Assembly (NCBI RefSeq): GCF_002157835.1
Contig: NZ_CP020809.1
Coordinates: 6,076,001 to 6,140,000, forward strand
Source of the DNA: Mycobacterium dioxanotrophicus
GTDB taxonomy: Bacteria > Actinomycetota > Actinomycetes > Mycobacteriales > Mycobacteriaceae
Length of the DNA stretch: 64,000 nt
Reading direction: 5' to 3'
This document shows positions 17,957 through 25,824 of this stretch, piece by piece (positions within the stretch are counted from its first letter, which is position 1; the number at the start of each line of letters is the position of its first letter). The notes beneath the pieces were generated by a model, which searched no databases, was not told the DNA's origin, and saw only the letters and a program-made list of their open reading frames with translations. The position numbers were made by a program, and so were the translations under genes.

Positions 17957-18372
17957 GTATTCCGATTATCCAGCGTGACCGCGTCGAGCGAGCGGTGCCG
18001 AGTGCGGTACGCCAGCACCGCGGCCGCGATGACGACCTCGACCAGCGCCAACATGGTCGCCATCGTCATGGGGTCCACGGCGGCGGATGGTGCCGATGCG
18101 ACGCCCAGACCGTGATGATGGGTCGGCATGGGCATGTGCAGCGCGATCATCGCGAGGTTCATCAGGGCCACCGCGCACCAGACCCCTAGAGATCCGCGGC
18201 GCCACAGATCCCGCGCGCAGAACAGGCACGCGATCATCATGGCGACCATGGCGGCCATCATCGCGGGGTTGGCCGCATGGCCCAGCAGCACGCCGTGCAG
18301 GGCCGCCGAGCAGGCGGCCAGCACGGCGCACGCCCGCCGTCCGAGGACAGCGGGCGTGCGACCGATGGACAT
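17932..18372 (-). CDS. Methionine/histidine-rich membrane protein next to amine oxidase
   Basis: A 146-residue membrane protein with about four helices. It is unusual for clustered Met and His: NPAMMAAMVAMMIACLF in a helix, then LHMPMPTHHHG in a loop and MTMATML in the last helix. Such clusters can bind copper. It begins three bases after the stop of a copper amine oxidase and its end overlaps the next small membrane gene, so cotranscription is very likely. A role in copper supply to the oxidase is a reasonable guess, but no known family was recognised. Confidence 0.65.
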   Translation of the reverse strand: MSIGRTPAVLGRRACAVLAACSAALHGVLLGHAANPAMMAAMVAMMIACLFCARDLWRRGSLGVWCAVALMNLAMIALHMPMPTHHHGLGVASAPSAAVDPMTMATMLALVEVVIAAAVLAYRTRHRSLDAVTLDNRNTWGSRHSS

Positions 18373-18375
18373 GAC

Positions 18376-20307
18376 CTAATCCTCGCAGCAGTGCGACGAT
18401 CGAGACGACGGAACGACCGGAACATTTAGGGCCGGGTTCTGGTCGAAGAAGCTGACCGGCTTCAACTTGAACCCGGCGTAGTCCACCGGCATGACCGGCC
18501 AGTCCTCGGGCCGCGGGAAGTGGGTGAGCCCGAAGGTGTGCCACACCACGATGTCCTCGGCGTCGATGTTGCGGTCCTGCGCGACGTAGGTCGGCAGGCC
18601 GGCATCCCCGGGGTGCTGGTTGACGAACTGGCCTGCCGGATACCGTTCGGCCGGATCGTATTTCGTCACCCACAGGTGCTTGGTGGCGAATGCGGCGCGC
18701 TTGGCGATCGAGCTCGACGGGTCGGCCAGCAGGGTGGGCTGCCCCTCGGGATGCAGGGCGTAGCCGACGTTCTGGCCCAGCCGATTCTGCTTGGTCGGGT
18801 TGGTGATGTGCCACACCCGGGCCTTGAGGTTGTCGGCGGTGCGCATGCCCTCCAGCTCGTGGGTCAGCTTGGTCTTCTGTGGACGGAAAGCGTTGCCCCA
18901 CGGGTTGTCCGGGCCCATCGGCACCGGGACGGCGTCGACTTCCTCGACCGTGTTGGTGAGCCCGTCGACCGCCATGTCCAGCCGTGCGGAGAACATGTGC
19001 TGGTGGAACGGCGCGCCCAGGCCGGGGGCCATCTCGGTGGAGAAACCGTCCGGGCCGCGGTAGGCCGACGCGAACACGATGCCGGTGGCCTTGGCTTCCA
19101 GCTGGATGGTGCCGTCGAGGTACAGGTACCAGTAGAAGCCGTAGTCGTAGTTGCCGATGGTGAGGAAGAAGGAGATCACCAGACGGCGGGACCGGCGGAC
19201 CTCCGCCATACCGTTGAACATGTCGGTGTGCTTCCAGAGCACGCCGAAGTCCTCCTCGTGCAGGCAGATCGCGTTCTTCATCACCTTGGGATTGCCGTCC
19301 TCGTCGGCAATGGTGACGTCGAAGTACTTGATCTCGCCGAGGCAGTCACAGCCCAGCTCAAGGGAATTGGTGTACCGGCCGAACAGGTACTCGCCCTGGT
19401 CGAAGTAGTTCTGCCAGTACCGCACCGGGGACGGGTCGGCGTAGGGCACCACCATCTCGGCGATCGAGGCGCGGTATACCACCGGGCGCCCGTCGATCGA
19501 CAGCTGGTGCAGGGTCAGTCCCTCACGGACGTCGAAGCCGAACCGGAAAGACCAGTCGGCCCAGGTGATCTGGTTGCCGTCGACGCTGAAGCTGGCGCCC
19601 TCGGGCTGGGTGATCTCGATGGGCTTGAGATCGGTCCGCGCCGGCACGGCGTGCGGTGCCGCGTCCCACTCCCCGCGCTCGGTGGGCAGCGGCAACTCGA
19701 CCTCATCGATCACCTTCACGACCTTGCGCCCGGTGAGGTCGACGTAGGCGACCACGCCGTCGATCGGGTGCGCCCAGGGCAGGTCGGCCTTGTCGTACTG
19801 GTAGAACGCCAGCACTCGCACGATGCGGCGACCCACCTCGTCCTCGTGGCCGAACACCCCGGCCGACAGCGGAACCGCCCGCACGTCAGTGGGATTGAGC
19901 TTGCGCTTGGTCATGGCCTCGATCCATTCGGGGCAGTCGAGCAGGAAGGATTCGATGTCCTCGAACTCCTGGTCGAGGATCGGCACGTGGCCGTCGGCGG
20001 TGCTGTCGATCGAAAGCCGGCTGACCACGCGGCCTTCGGTCACCGACACCACCAGGTCGAAGCCCAGACCGGTGGCCCGGTCCAGCAGCAGTACGCGGGC
20101 CTTGCGGTCCAGGTGGTCGCCGGGGTGGAAGGACAGCACGTCACGCTTGTGCGGTTCCTCCAGCGCGACGAACACGAAGCGGACACTCTCGCCCAGCAGC
20201 CCGGCCTCGTCGACGATGCGGCGCGCCGCGCGGATCTCGTCGGCGCTCAGCGGGGTCAGCGGGTGATCGGGGACCGTGGTCACCTGGGGCTCAATAGTGG
20301 CGGTCAT
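18376..20307 (-). CDS. Copper-containing primary-amine oxidase
   Basis: A 643-residue copper amine oxidase, which converts a primary amine with O2 and water to aldehyde, ammonia and H2O2. Tyr387 in the motif TIGNYDYG is the residue that becomes the topaquinone cofactor. Copper ligands are His435 and His437 (PFHQHMFS) and a third His in LTHFPRPEDWPVMP near the C-terminus; the likely catalytic base is the Asp in YWQNYFDQGEYLFG (Asp303). Length is close to the Arthrobacter globiformis enzyme. No signal peptide is seen, so it is cytoplasmic. The start overlaps the permease stop (ATGA), and the aldehyde product fits the dehydrogenase encoded just upstream. Confidence 0.93.
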   Translation of the reverse strand: MTATIEPQVTTVPDHPLTPLSADEIRAARRIVDEAGLLGESVRFVFVALEEPHKRDVLSFHPGDHLDRKARVLLLDRATGLGFDLVVSVTEGRVVSRLSIDSTADGHVPILDQEFEDIESFLLDCPEWIEAMTKRKLNPTDVRAVPLSAGVFGHEDEVGRRIVRVLAFYQYDKADLPWAHPIDGVVAYVDLTGRKVVKVIDEVELPLPTERGEWDAAPHAVPARTDLKPIEITQPEGASFSVDGNQITWADWSFRFGFDVREGLTLHQLSIDGRPVVYRASIAEMVVPYADPSPVRYWQNYFDQGEYLFGRYTNSLELGCDCLGEIKYFDVTIADEDGNPKVMKNAICLHEEDFGVLWKHTDMFNGMAEVRRSRRLVISFFLTIGNYDYGFYWYLYLDGTIQLEAKATGIVFASAYRGPDGFSTEMAPGLGAPFHQHMFSARLDMAVDGLTNTVEEVDAVPVPMGPDNPWGNAFRPQKTKLTHELEGMRTADNLKARVWHITNPTKQNRLGQNVGYALHPEGQPTLLADPSSSIAKRAAFATKHLWVTKYDPAERYPAGQFVNQHPGDAGLPTYVAQDRNIDAEDIVVWHTFGLTHFPRPEDWPVMPVDYAGFKLKPVSFFDQNPALNVPVVPSSRSSHCCED

Positions 20308-21770
20308 CGTGCGATCTCCTTTGCGATATCAGGGTTTTCGTCTTGTTGCGTTCCGGCGTGTGGGCGCATGACCGCGACCACGATGCCGCCGAGGAAGGCG
20401 CCGACCAGCAGGACGCCGATGATGGCGGCCAAAGTGTCGGATCCACCGACCAGCAGGGGCAGATTCACCGCGGTCATCACCGACAGCACTGCCAGCCCGG
20501 CGAATCCGAGCAGGGGGGCGATCAGGGTGTTCCACGGCCGGGTGTCCAACCGGGTGCGGCGGAAGTACACGACGACGGCTGCCGAGGTGACCGTCATCAG
20601 CACCACGATGCCCACCGACGCGGCGCCGACGAACCAAGTGAACACCTGCGTCACCGGATCCAGGCCCGCCACGACCGAGGCGACGACCAGCACCAGGGCC
20701 GACACCGTCTGCACGGCCGAGGCGATGTGCGGGGAATCGTGGCGCAGATGCGAGCGACCGCACCGCTCGGGCAGCGCCCGGGTGTTGCCCAGCGAGAAGA
20801 TGTAGCGGGCCAGCACGTTGTGGAAGGACAGCAGGGCAGCGAAAAGGCTTGTGATGAGGAAGATCTGGACCAGGTCGCCGGCCACGGACCCGACGTAGCG
20901 GGTCGCGGTATCGGTCAGCATGGTGGCCGGATTGTTGGTCGCCTCGCCGACCACATCCGCGTCGCCCCACGCAGAGACCAGTGCCCAGCTGGACAGCGCG
21001 TAGAACCCGCCGATGACCAACAGCGCCACATAGGTGGCCCGCGGGATCGTGCGGGCCGGATCACGGGCCTCGTCACGGAACACCGCCGTGGCCTCGAATC
21101 CGATGTAGCCCGCCAGCGCGAAGATCAGCGCGATGCCCGGGGCGCCCGAGAAGAAGTTGCCAGGGTGCAGCACTGCGGTCGACAGCCCCGACGCGCCGCC
21201 GTGGCCGATCACCGCCACGTTGATCACCAGGACGATGCCGACCTCGCAGACCAGCAGGACACCCAGCACCTTGCCGGACAGTTCGATGTGCCGGTAGCCC
21301 AGGAATCCGGTGATGCCCATCATCACCAGGGCGTAGACATACCACGGCACCGACGGGCCGCCGTGGCTCGTGACCAGTTCGTTCAGCGATGCGCCGATGT
21401 AGCCGTACACCCCGCCCTGCACGGCGGTGTAGGACAGCAGCGCCAGGAACGCCGCGCCGAGACCGGCGTGACGACCGAACCCGTGCGCGATGTAGGTGTA
21501 GAAGGCGCCGGCACCGGGGATGTGGCGGGCCATCGCGGTGAAACCGACGGCGAACAACAGCAGCACCACGGTGCATACGCCGTACGACGCCGGGAACGCG
21601 GCCCCGTTACCCGCGGCGATGCCGATGGGGAAGGTGCCTGCGACCACGGTCAGCGGCGCGGCGGCCGCGACGACCATGAACACGATGGCGGTAGGGCCGA
21701 GCTTGCCCGCCAGTCGGTGGGCCTGATGCCCAGCGGTGACGCTGGGAGTCAGAACTGCGTCAGTTGACAT
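20304..21770 (-). CDS. APC-family amino acid/amine permease
   Basis: A 488-residue secondary transporter with about 12 membrane helices. The helix-1 signature GPTAIVFMVVAAAAPLTVVAG and the helix-6 run GIALIFALAGYIGFEATAVF identify the amino acid-polyamine-organocation superfamily. It precedes and overlaps the amine oxidase gene, so it probably imports the amine that the oxidase degrades. ATG 21770 is followed by a short hydrophilic tail before helix 1. An inverted repeat of the cluster's shared motif lies 36 bp upstream. Confidence 0.88.
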   Translation of the reverse strand: MSTDAVLTPSVTAGHQAHRLAGKLGPTAIVFMVVAAAAPLTVVAGTFPIGIAAGNGAAFPASYGVCTVVLLLFAVGFTAMARHIPGAGAFYTYIAHGFGRHAGLGAAFLALLSYTAVQGGVYGYIGASLNELVTSHGGPSVPWYVYALVMMGITGFLGYRHIELSGKVLGVLLVCEVGIVLVINVAVIGHGGASGLSTAVLHPGNFFSGAPGIALIFALAGYIGFEATAVFRDEARDPARTIPRATYVALLVIGGFYALSSWALVSAWGDADVVGEATNNPATMLTDTATRYVGSVAGDLVQIFLITSLFAALLSFHNVLARYIFSLGNTRALPERCGRSHLRHDSPHIASAVQTVSALVLVVASVVAGLDPVTQVFTWFVGAASVGIVVLMTVTSAAVVVYFRRTRLDTRPWNTLIAPLLGFAGLAVLSVMTAVNLPLLVGGSDTLAAIIGVLLVGAFLGGIVVAVMRPHAGTQQDENPDIAKEIAR

Positions 21771-21805
21771 GGCATTTCTTTCGGTGGAATTGGACGGGGC
21801 GGGTC

Positions 21806-21841
21806 CAAATGAGAATTGCGGTGGCCCCGAATTCTCATTTG
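21806..21841. promoter_or_regulatory. Inverted repeat operator upstream of amine permease/oxidase genes
   Basis: CAAATGAGAATT (21806-21817) and AATTCTCATTTG (21830-21841) are exact reverse complements separated by 12 bp. The pair lies between the aldehyde dehydrogenase stop and the permease start. The same 12-mer recurs three to four more times upstream of the dehydrogenase, which favours a protein-binding site over a simple terminator, though the hairpin could do both. Confidence 0.7.
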
Positions 21842-21854
21842 ACGGCTGCGGAAT

Positions 21855-23363
21855 CTAGAGCGCGATATTCACAGCTTTGGTCTGGGTATATTCGGCGATC
21901 GCGCCCTCACCGAGTTCGCGGCCCCAGCCCGATTGTTTGTATCCCCCGAACGGCAATGCGGTGTCGAACGCGTTGTGGCAGTTGACCCACACGGTGCCCG
22001 CCTTGATCTGGGCGGCCACCCGATGCGCGGTCGACACGTCGCGGGTCCACACGCTGGCCGCCAGCCCGTAGGGCGTGTCGTTGGCCGCCTCCCTGACGCC
22101 GCGGTCCCGGTTGAACGGCACGGCCACGGCCACCGGCCCGAAGATCTCCTCCTGGTAGACGCTGAACTCGCGGTCGACGTCGACCAACAGCGTCGGCTGC
22201 ACATAGAAACCGGTGTCCCCGTGGCGACCACCGCCGGCCAGTGCACGGGCACCCTGCGCGATCCCGGCGTCGAGGTAGCCGGTGACCTTGGTGAGCTGCT
22301 CCCGCGAGACCAGCGGGCCGATGTCGTTGATGGGGTCGAGGCCGGGGCCGATGCGCAGACCCGCGGCGTGCTCGGCGACGCCCTGCGTGAACTCCTCGAA
22401 GATGGCGTCCTCGACCAGCAGCCGGGTGCCCGCCGTGCAGGTCTGGCCGTGGTTGAACAGGAACCCGCCTGCCACGCCGGGGATCGCGGCCTCAAGATCG
22501 GCATCGGCGAAGACCACCTGCGGGCTCTTGCCGCCCAGCTCCAACGAGACCTTCTTGAGGTTGCCCGACGCGGCATTCACGATCAACTTGCCGACCTCGG
22601 TGGACCCGGTGAAGGCGACCTTGTCGACGCCGTCGTGCGCCGACAGCGCGGCTCCGACGTCACCGAAGCCGGTCAGCAGGTTGAACACCCCGGCCGGGAC
22701 GCCGGCCTCGGCGATCACCTCCGCCAGCAACAGCGCGGTCAGCGGGGTCTGCTCGGCCGGCTTGAGGATGACGGTGTTGCCGCAGGTCAGCGCTGGCGCC
22801 ACCTTGAACGCAGCCATCACCAGCGGGAAATTCCAGGGGGTGATCTGGGCGCATACGCCGACCGGTTCACGCAGCGTGAACGCGTGGAACCGGCCGCCGG
22901 GCGCCCACGGCACCGACACCGGGATGGTGCGGCCCTCGATCTTGGTGGCCCAACCCGCGTAGTAATAGAAGATCTCCGCGGCCCAGGTGACGTCGACGGC
23001 CTTGGCGACGGCCACGGACTTGCCGTTGTCGATGCTCTCCAACTGGGCGAACTGGTCCGCGCGGGCGGAGATGCCCTCGGCGATGCGCCACAGCACCTTC
23101 TGCCGTTCGGCCGGGGTCATGGCCGGCCACGGGCCGTCCTCGAAGGCGCGGCGGGCCGCGGTGACGGCACGTTCGACATCCTCCGGCCCACTGTGCGGGA
23201 CGGTGGTGATGACCTGCTCGGTGGCCGGGTCGACAGTGTCGAACCGCCGCCCGGACATCGCATCGACCCACTGCCCGTCGATGTACATCCGGCGGGGAGA
23301 CGAGATGAAATCGAGCGTGCGCGGGTCCAGATCTGTGCTGAGCAAGGCTGTCATGGGAATCAT
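21855..23363 (-). CDS. NAD(P)-dependent aldehyde dehydrogenase
   Basis: A 502-residue ALDH-superfamily enzyme. It has VAFTGSTEVGKL at the cofactor site, the general base Glu in SLELGGKSPQV, the catalytic Cys in NHGQTCTAGTRL near residue 302 and the late motif EEIFGPVAVAV. The wording is closest to phenylacetaldehyde/betaine-aldehyde-type enzymes. It should oxidise the aldehyde made by the copper amine oxidase to a carboxylic acid, which the CoA ligase at 25825 may then activate. ATG 23363 is used; ATG 23354 (MTALLST) is equally possible. It is divergent from the second permease gene, with several copies of the operator motif between them. Confidence 0.9.
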   Translation of the reverse strand: MIPMTALLSTDLDPRTLDFISSPRRMYIDGQWVDAMSGRRFDTVDPATEQVITTVPHSGPEDVERAVTAARRAFEDGPWPAMTPAERQKVLWRIAEGISARADQFAQLESIDNGKSVAVAKAVDVTWAAEIFYYYAGWATKIEGRTIPVSVPWAPGGRFHAFTLREPVGVCAQITPWNFPLVMAAFKVAPALTCGNTVILKPAEQTPLTALLLAEVIAEAGVPAGVFNLLTGFGDVGAALSAHDGVDKVAFTGSTEVGKLIVNAASGNLKKVSLELGGKSPQVVFADADLEAAIPGVAGGFLFNHGQTCTAGTRLLVEDAIFEEFTQGVAEHAAGLRIGPGLDPINDIGPLVSREQLTKVTGYLDAGIAQGARALAGGGRHGDTGFYVQPTLLVDVDREFSVYQEEIFGPVAVAVPFNRDRGVREAANDTPYGLAASVWTRDVSTAHRVAAQIKAGTVWVNCHNAFDTALPFGGYKQSGWGRELGEGAIAEYTQTKAVNIAL

Positions 23364-23400
23364 GTTTACGCCGCGATGTGGTGCGCGTCACCACTTATTT

Positions 23401-23459
23401 CAAATGGATATTCAGCGCATTGCGATTCTCATTTGAGAAATTCCGGCAATTCTCATTCG
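23401..23459. promoter_or_regulatory. Cluster of operator half-sites in the divergent ALDH/permease region
   Basis: CAAATGGATATT (23401-23412, 9 of 12 matches to CAAATGAGAATT) faces GATTCTCATTTG (23424-23435) with an 11-bp spacer, nearly the geometry seen at 21806-21841. A further AATTCTCATTCG lies at 23448-23459. The sites are 38-96 bp upstream of the aldehyde dehydrogenase start, a normal position for an operator. Confidence 0.65.
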
Positions 23460-23533
23460 GGCTCCTGGGAAAGGCCAGTTGACGGTGTCCGGTTAGAACG
23501 AGACGGGCCGGACCGCGGGGCCGTGGGCGGCCG

Positions 23534-23545
23534 GATTCTCATTTG
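23534..23545. promoter_or_regulatory. Additional operator-like half-site upstream of second permease
   Basis: GATTCTCATTTG matches the shared motif in 11 of 12 positions and lies 76 bp upstream of the permease start at 23621. It is followed by AAAATTTTC, an AT-rich patch unusual in this genome. No clear inverted partner was seen here. Confidence 0.55.
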
Positions 23546-23620
23546 AAAATTTTCCTCGAATTGGGCTGTGGCGGAGTCCCGCGATGGGCTACCTTGCGAC
23601 GAGTGAGCGGCAGACGTGCC

Positions 23621-25060
23621 ATGAAGAGCAGCTCGCCGGTCTCAGGGCTCCGGCGCGCTCAGCTGTCCTTCACCCAGGTGCTGGGGCAGTCGGTGTCGGC
23701 GGTGGCTCCGTCGGCCGTCATGGTCACCCTGCCCGCGCTGGTGATCCCGGCTGCGGGCTCCGCGACGCTTCCCGTGTTCATCGTGACGGCGGTACTGATG
23801 GCCGCCGTCGGCTACTGCGTGACTCAGTTCTCCACGCGGATGGTCGCGGTCAGCGGCCTGTACAGCTATACGGTCAAGGGGCTCGGGCCGGTGCCGGGTA
23901 TCGCGGCGGGATGGTCGGTGGTGATCGGCTATGCGGCGGCAGCGATGGCCAGCACCTTGGGCGCCGCAAGCTATCTCACCGCCCTGCTGGGCCGGCTCGG
24001 GGTGCCCGGCGGTGAGCCCACCATCGCGGCGCTTGCCGTGGTGGTCGGCATCGTCGCCTTGACCCTCATGGTGCGCGGCATTCGGCTGTCGGCGCGAATC
24101 TCGCTCACCGTCGAGGTTTTCGCGATCGTCGCGGCTGCGGTGGTGCTCGTGATCGCCTTCACCGGAGCGGTCACCGGAGGTCACGATCCACCGGAAGCAC
24201 CTGCCGTACAAACGCATTCAGCCCTGGGCTTCGCACTGCTGCTGGCCATCACGTCCTATGAGGGATTCGAGAGCGCGTCGACCGTCGCGCGCGAGGCACA
24301 GCGGCCCTTCGTCACCGTCACCCGCGCGATCCGGTGGACGCCGGTCGCGCTCGGCGTGCTCTACACGTTCGCCGCCGCGATGCAGTCCGCAGGCACCATC
24401 CAGGCCGGCATCGGTGCGGTGCCCATCGTGCTCAGCCTGCCCGACACCGCGGGAACCGCATCGGTGGCGCTGTCCATCGTGATGGAACTGGGCATCACCG
24501 CATCCTGGTTCGCCTGCGTGATCGGCTCGACGACGGCGTTGTCGCGCACCCTGTTCGCGATGGGCCGCGAAGGCGTGCTGCCGTCGGCCGTCGGCGATGC
24601 GCACCCGCGTCACCGCACCCCGCACATCGCGCTCTACGTGGCCATCCCGGTGATCGTCGCCGTGCCGGTGGGCTATCTGCTGATCGTCGGCTCCAGCCGC
24701 GAGGTGCTGATCGGCCTACTGGCGATATCCGCGCACGGCTACATCGGCGCCTACCTGCTGGCATGCCTGGCCGCGCCGACATTTCTGCGCCGCATCGGCG
24801 AGCTCACCTGGGCGCCGCTCACCGTCGGCCTGACCACCGCGGCCATGATGGTCGCGATCATCGGCTGGGCGGTGCTGACCGTCGAATCGCCGGTGTGGGT
24901 CGCCACCGCGGTGTTCGCCGCCCTGCTGGCAATCGGTCTCGGGGCCTTCGCCCTTCGCCGTCGCTCGGTGCCCGACCTGGCCGAGCGGGTCGGTGTCTTC
25001 GACGAGACCGTGGCCGGTGACATCTTCGCCGACTACAACCCGTGGGAGGTACGTCGATGA
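23621..25060 (+). CDS. APC-family permease
   Basis: A 479-residue transporter with about 12 membrane helices, including SAVAPSAVMVTLPALVIPAA near the start and LLLAITSYEGFESASTVARE at helix 6, typical of the APC superfamily. It is divergent from the aldehyde dehydrogenase and cotranscribed with the IclR regulator, whose start overlaps its stop (ATGA). It may import an amine or amino acid related to the substrate of the oxidase. ATG 23621 is preferred; GTG 23603 adds six residues. The open frame extends upstream over the operator region, which is not likely to be coding. Confidence 0.82.
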   Translation: MKSSSPVSGLRRAQLSFTQVLGQSVSAVAPSAVMVTLPALVIPAAGSATLPVFIVTAVLMAAVGYCVTQFSTRMVAVSGLYSYTVKGLGPVPGIAAGWSVVIGYAAAAMASTLGAASYLTALLGRLGVPGGEPTIAALAVVVGIVALTLMVRGIRLSARISLTVEVFAIVAAAVVLVIAFTGAVTGGHDPPEAPAVQTHSALGFALLLAITSYEGFESASTVAREAQRPFVTVTRAIRWTPVALGVLYTFAAAMQSAGTIQAGIGAVPIVLSLPDTAGTASVALSIVMELGITASWFACVIGSTTALSRTLFAMGREGVLPSAVGDAHPRHRTPHIALYVAIPVIVAVPVGYLLIVGSSREVLIGLLAISAHGYIGAYLLACLAAPTFLRRIGELTWAPLTVGLTTAAMMVAIIGWAVLTVESPVWVATAVFAALLAIGLGAFALRRRSVPDLAERVGVFDETVAGDIFADYNPWEVRR

Positions 25061-25809
25061 GCCCCGCCGACGGAGCACTGTCGGGCCGCCAGCCCAAGGC
25101 GGTGCAGAGTGCGCTGCAGGTGCTGGAGGCCGTCGCGCACGCGGGTGTGGGAGTGACCGCGAAGGAAATCGCCGACCGCCTGAACATGCCCTCGGCGACC
25201 ACCTACCGGCTGCTGAATCTCCTTGTCGCCGACGGCTACATCGTGCGGCTGCCGGACCTTTCGGGTTTCTCGCTCGGCCCGCGGATGGGGGTGCTGATCG
25301 ACGCCGCGGTGTCGCCGACGGTGTGTACGGCCGCGCGGGAGGTGCTCGGCGAGATGCGGCTGTCGGTGCGGTTCGGCGTGCACCTGTTCTACTTCACCAA
25401 CACCTCGGTGCGCATCGCCGATCCCGACGGGGAGTATCCCCCGCCGGCCGACGAGTCGGTGCTGAACCATCACCTGCATGCGTGCGCGGTGGGCAAGCTG
25501 CTGCTGGCCGAGAAGAGCGACGCCGATGCGCTGCTCGGCACGCAGCTGGGCGCGTTGACCGCGCGCACCGTGACGTCGAAAGCCGTTCTTGCCGAACAAC
25601 TACAGACCGTGCGCCAGAACGACGTCGCCACTCAGACCGGCGAGCTGCGCGACGAGTCGGCCTGCGTGGCGGTACCGGTGCGCTCGGCCACCGGTGCGTT
25701 GGTGGCCGCGGTGGCGATGTCGGGACGATCCGATCAGACCGAACTGCTGAGCCGGCAGGTCCCGGTGCTGCAAGAGTGTGCGGAGCGGCTGCGCCCGCTG
25801 CTGGCGTGA
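25057..25809 (+). CDS. IclR-family transcriptional regulator
   Basis: A 250-residue regulator with an N-terminal helix-turn-helix (about residues 10-75; VQSALQVLEAVAHAGVGVTA and KEIADRLNMPSATTYRLLNL) and a C-terminal effector-binding domain containing HHLHACAVGKLLLAE and DESACVAVPVRSATGALVAA. A GGGAGG ribosome-binding site lies seven bases before ATG 25057, which overlaps the permease stop. It is the best local candidate for the factor that binds the ATTCTCATTTG sites around the aldehyde dehydrogenase gene. Confidence 0.87.
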   Translation: MSPADGALSGRQPKAVQSALQVLEAVAHAGVGVTAKEIADRLNMPSATTYRLLNLLVADGYIVRLPDLSGFSLGPRMGVLIDAAVSPTVCTAAREVLGEMRLSVRFGVHLFYFTNTSVRIADPDGEYPPPADESVLNHHLHACAVGKLLLAEKSDADALLGTQLGALTARTVTSKAVLAEQLQTVRQNDVATQTGELRDESACVAVPVRSATGALVAAVAMSGRSDQTELLSRQVPVLQECAERLRPLLA

Positions 25810-25824
25810 GGACAGGAGACCTGC

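Noticed and set aside
18520..20805. Very long open frame (761 codons) on the plus strand opposite the amine oxidase and permease
   Set aside because: It is the antisense shadow of two clearly recognised genes in GC-rich DNA; the translation is low-complexity Gly/Val/Asp/His/Gln with no family pattern.
23543..23620. Upstream extension of the second permease to ATG 23543
   Set aside because: The added 26 residues cover the operator motif and lack the look of a permease N-terminus.
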